A stretch of DNA of 42,253 nt from Basidiobolus meristosporus CBS 931.73 (Eukaryota > Basidiobolomycota > Basidiobolomycetes > Basidiobolales > Basidiobolaceae). The stretch covers positions 1-42,253 of the forward strand of contig MCFE01000720.1 of NCBI GenBank assembly GCA_002104905.1. Direction: 5' to 3'. The notes under the pieces are model-generated. The model saw only the letters and a program-made list of their open reading frames with translations, was not told the DNA's origin and searched no databases. Shown piece by piece: positions 40,100-42,253 of the stretch (positions are counted from its first letter, which is position 1; every line of letters starts with the position of its first letter). The position numbers were made by a program, and so were the translations under genes.

Positions 40100-41403
40100 A
40101 AGAAGAAAAGAGAGGAAAGATCTGAAATTGAAAATCTCAGAATTTATAGATGGATGGACAAGGGTAGAGGATTGATTAATCCAGGGTTAGGGAAAAATAG
40201 GTAAGAAGAAAAGAGAGGGGGAAAAATAGGTAAGAAGAAAAGAGAGGAAAGATCTGAAATTGAAAATCTCAGAATTTATAGATGGATGGACAAGGGTAGA
40301 GGATTGATTAATCCAGGGTTAGGGAAAAATAGGTAAGAAGAAAAGAGAGGGGGAAAAATAGGTAAGAAGAAAAGAGAGGAAAGATCTGAAATTGAAAATC
40401 TCAGAATTTATAGATGGATGGACAAGGGTAGAGGATTGATTAATCCAGGGTTAGGGAAAAATAGGTAAGAAGAAAAGAGAGGGGAAAAATAGGTAAGAAG
40501 AAAAGAGAGGAAAGATCTGAAATTGAAAATCTCAGAATTTATAGATGGATGGACAAGGGTAGAGGATTGATTAATCCAGGGTTAGGGAAAAATAGGTAAG
40601 AAGAAAAGAGAGGGGGAAAAATAGGTAAGAAGAAAAGAGAGGAAAGATCTGAAATTGAAAATCTCAGAATTTATAGATGGATGGACAAGGGTAGAGGATT
40701 GATTAATCCAGGGTTAGGGAAAAATAGGTAAGAAGAAAAGAGAGGGGGAAAAATAGGTAAGAAGAAAAGAGAGGAAAGATCTGAAATTGAAAATCTCAGA
40801 ATTTATAGATGGATGGACAAGGGTAGAGGATTGATTAATCCAGGGTTAGGGAAAAATAGGTAAGAAGAAAAGAGAGGGGGAAAAATAGGTAAGAAGAAAA
40901 GAGAGGAAAGATCTGAAATTGAAAATCTCAGAATTTATAGATGGATGGACAAGGGTAGAGGATTGATTAATCCAGGGTTAGGGAAAAATAGGTAAGAAGA
41001 AAAGAGAGGGGGAAAAATAGGTAAGAAGAAAAGAGAGGAAAGATCTGAAATTGAAAATCTCAGAATTTATAGATGGATGGACAAGGGTAGAGGATTGATT
41101 AATCCAGGGTTAGGGAAAAATAGGTAAGAAGAAAAGAGAGGGGAAAAATAGGTAAGAAGAAAAGAGAGGAAAGATCTGAAATTGAAAATCTCAGAATTTA
41201 TAGATGGATGGACAAGGGTAGAGGATTGATTAATCCAGGGTTAGGGAAAAATAGGTAAGAAGAAAAGAGAGGGGAAAAATAGGTAAGAAGAAAAGAGAGG
41301 AAAGATCTGAAATTGAAAATCTCAGAATTTATAGATGGATGGACAAGGGTAGAGGATTGATTAATCCAGGGTTAGGGAAAAATAGGTAAGAAGAAAAGAG
41401 AGG
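40100..41403 (-). repeat. Promoter-like monomer array, about 10 x 132 bp
   Basis: AGATCTGAAATTG recurs with its TCT at 40121, 40253, 40385, 40516, 40648, 40780, 40912, 41044, 41175 and 41306 (spacing 131 or 132; the 1-bp change is a G-run of 4 or 5). Units are otherwise nearly identical. On the minus strand each has CTATAAATTCTG, a TATA box, and CCCTAACCCTGG, a telomeric motif. Each also contains two copies of a 27-bp purine stretch (AATAGGTAAGAAGAAAAGAG). The last unit is incomplete and ends in GGGTTAGGG at 41402. Confidence 0.93.
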
Positions 41404-41418
41404 GTTAGGGGGGGGGGG
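41402..41418 (+). other. Telomere seam between elements B and A copy 2
   Basis: GGGTTAGGG followed by a run of 11 G in total, then AGACAGTCACC of element A. This is the junction expected if element A cDNA was primed from a telomeric G-strand end. Confidence 0.8.
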
Positions 41419-42017
41419 AGACAGTCACCAACAGGTGAAATCTTTATTTCAGTTGAAACAAAGAAGCCAGCGCTACTGTTGTAGCTTTGATACAAGAGTG
41501 TGTAGCTGAGGGGAATTTGTAGGTAAGTTAATAAGAAGTGATGATAGCTCTTCAGTGCTCAAGACACTGTTCAGTGGGAAGGGGGGTAGCAAGAGAGGTA
41601 AGAATGACTTGTGAACAACATTAATGAGGGGAATGTGATAAGGATTGATATTCATCATAAATGGAGTGTGCTGCTGCAGATATTGCTGCCAAAGGTCTGT
41701 CAAGTATTTCAGGTAGGCCAGCTTGGGTTTTTCTGACTGCAGAATAAAGTGAGCAAACTTCTTGACTTCAGGATCTCCAAGTATAGTTCTCCAGCAGGAG
41801 CCAGGTGTTGTGTGGTGTGTTCTCTTCCAGGCCTTAATCAGTGGGTTGTTGCAGTTGTGAAGTCTGAGGTATAATCTGGTTCTAAGGTAGAGAAGTCTGA
41901 TCTTATAGGGCATAAACCCAAAAGCACCAAGAATAGCATGTCTGTAGGGGCATTCAGGCAAATGAGGCACCAAGGAGGTAATGCACCATACTGCAAACTT
42001 GTCAAGCTTAGTGCAGT
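41419..42017 (-). mobile_element. Telomeric LINE element A, copy 2 (5'-truncated)
   Basis: About 600 bp, nearly identical to 37502-38101. Same 3' stem-loop (41438-41425) and C-tract. Its 5' side is cut at GTGCAGT and capped directly by TTAGGG repeats. Because the frame is intact here and broken in copy 1, this is the younger or less decayed copy. Confidence 0.88.
41473..42017 (-). CDS. C-terminal part of a LINE ORF2-like protein (partial)
   Basis: An open frame runs from the telomere junction to the stop at 41473, about 181 residues; an internal Met at 41973 is not the true start. It opens TKLDKFAVWCITSLVPHLPE, continues HAILGAFGFMPYKIRLLYLR and LRLYLRLHNCNN-type residues, and ends in a Leu/Pro/Ser-rich tail. 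The pattern (R)-AILGAFG-x-MP-x-K-x-R-x-LYL-x-x-RLYLRL resembles the region after the RT core in fungal and protist LINE polyproteins. The RT active site itself (F/YADD) is upstream and missing through 5' truncation, so the RT assignment is inferred. Confidence 0.6.
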
Positions 42018-42253
42018 AGGGTTAGGGTTAGGGTTAGGGTTAGGGTTAGGGTTAGGGTTAGGGTTAGGGTTAGGGTTAGGGTTAGGGTTAGGGTTAGGGT
42101 TAGGGTTAGGGTTAGGGTTAGGGTTAGGGTTAGGGTTAGGGTTAGGGTTAGGGTTAGGGTTAGGGTTAGGGTTAGGGTTAGGGTTAGGGTTAGGGTTAGG
42201 GTTAGGGTTAGGGTTAGGGTTAGGGTTAGGGTTAGGGTTAGGGTTAGGGTTAG
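42018..42253 (+). repeat. Telomere, (TTAGGG)n
   Basis: About 39 uninterrupted TTAGGG units up to the last base, G-rich strand running 5'-3' outwards. This marks a true chromosome end. No variant repeats are visible. Confidence 0.99.

Larger units (their letters stand above)
39160..41403 (-). mobile_element. Telomeric retroelement B, ORF1-only
   Basis: About 2.2 kb lying between two TTAGGG seams. Reading on the minus strand: an array of about ten 131-132-bp monomers (41403-40100), a short leader, one intact gene (40043-39246), an 86-bp 3' region with AATAAAGATT and a TCACC-CTTT-GGTGA stem-loop (39180-39167), then a C-tract joined to CCCTAA. There is no room for a reverse transcriptase. The 3' region parallels that of element A (shared GGCTTCTTT, AAATAAAGATTTCACC and GGTGA), so it could use element A's enzyme. 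Confidence 0.8.

Noticed and set aside
40100-41403. CRISPR-like array
   Set aside because: Units are continuous 131-132-bp tandem copies without unique spacers, in a eukaryote.

Overview
The window is the right-hand end of a fungal chromosome. It finishes in about 236 bp of pure TTAGGG repeat running to the last base. Fungal identity rests on a Cbp4-type cytochrome bc1 assembly gene, short GT-AG introns of mostly 50-90 nt, and Ty1/copia and Ty3/gypsy remnants. A half-size ABCA transporter (a family rare in Ascomycota and Basidiomycota) hints at an early-diverging lineage. That placement is an inference and I do not name a species.

Layout. 1-3150 is retrotransposon debris: a decayed Ty3/gypsy gag piece, a copia RNase H tail, a nested LTR pair and a 33-bp minisatellite. 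4239-23127 is a gene-dense, GC-richer block: GH5 beta-mannanase, two convergent small secreted-protein genes, two unknown small genes, ribosomal protein eS1, clamp-loader subunit RFC2/Rfc4, CBP4, a many-exon ABCA transporter, two near-identical eL36 genes flanking a Cys-repeat secreted protein and a CCoAOMT-like O-methyltransferase, and an alanine-glyoxylate aminotransferase carrying a one-base frameshift. 23480-25620 is a cluster of LTRs from the same copia family; two here are solo copies with perfect 5-bp target duplications. 26652-36810 is sparse: a bacterial-looking MFS carrier, a secreted BBE-type FAD oxidase, a secreted RNase T2 and one small hydrophilic protein, separated by 1-3 kb of AT-rich sequence with nothing I can support.

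From 37025 to the end is the most interesting part, a layered subtelomere. In order it holds the 3' end of LSU rRNA, a truncated LINE piece (element A copy 1), a 155-bp tandem repeat cut off exactly at TTAGGG, a 9-bp scrap of element A, more telomere repeat, element B, telomere repeat, element A copy 2, and the terminal telomere. All elements point the same way, with their 3' ends towards the centromere. Their 3' ends share a stem-loop and a C-tract joined to CCCTAA. Element B has an intact ORF1-like (coiled-coil) gene, no reverse transcriptase, and about ten 131-132-bp promoter-like monomers upstream, each with a TATA box and a telomeric motif. Element A carries the C-terminal part of an apparent ORF2/RT protein. 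This resembles the Drosophila HeT-A/TART pair or Magnaporthe MoTeRs: retroelements that seem to extend chromosome ends by priming on the telomeric G-strand.
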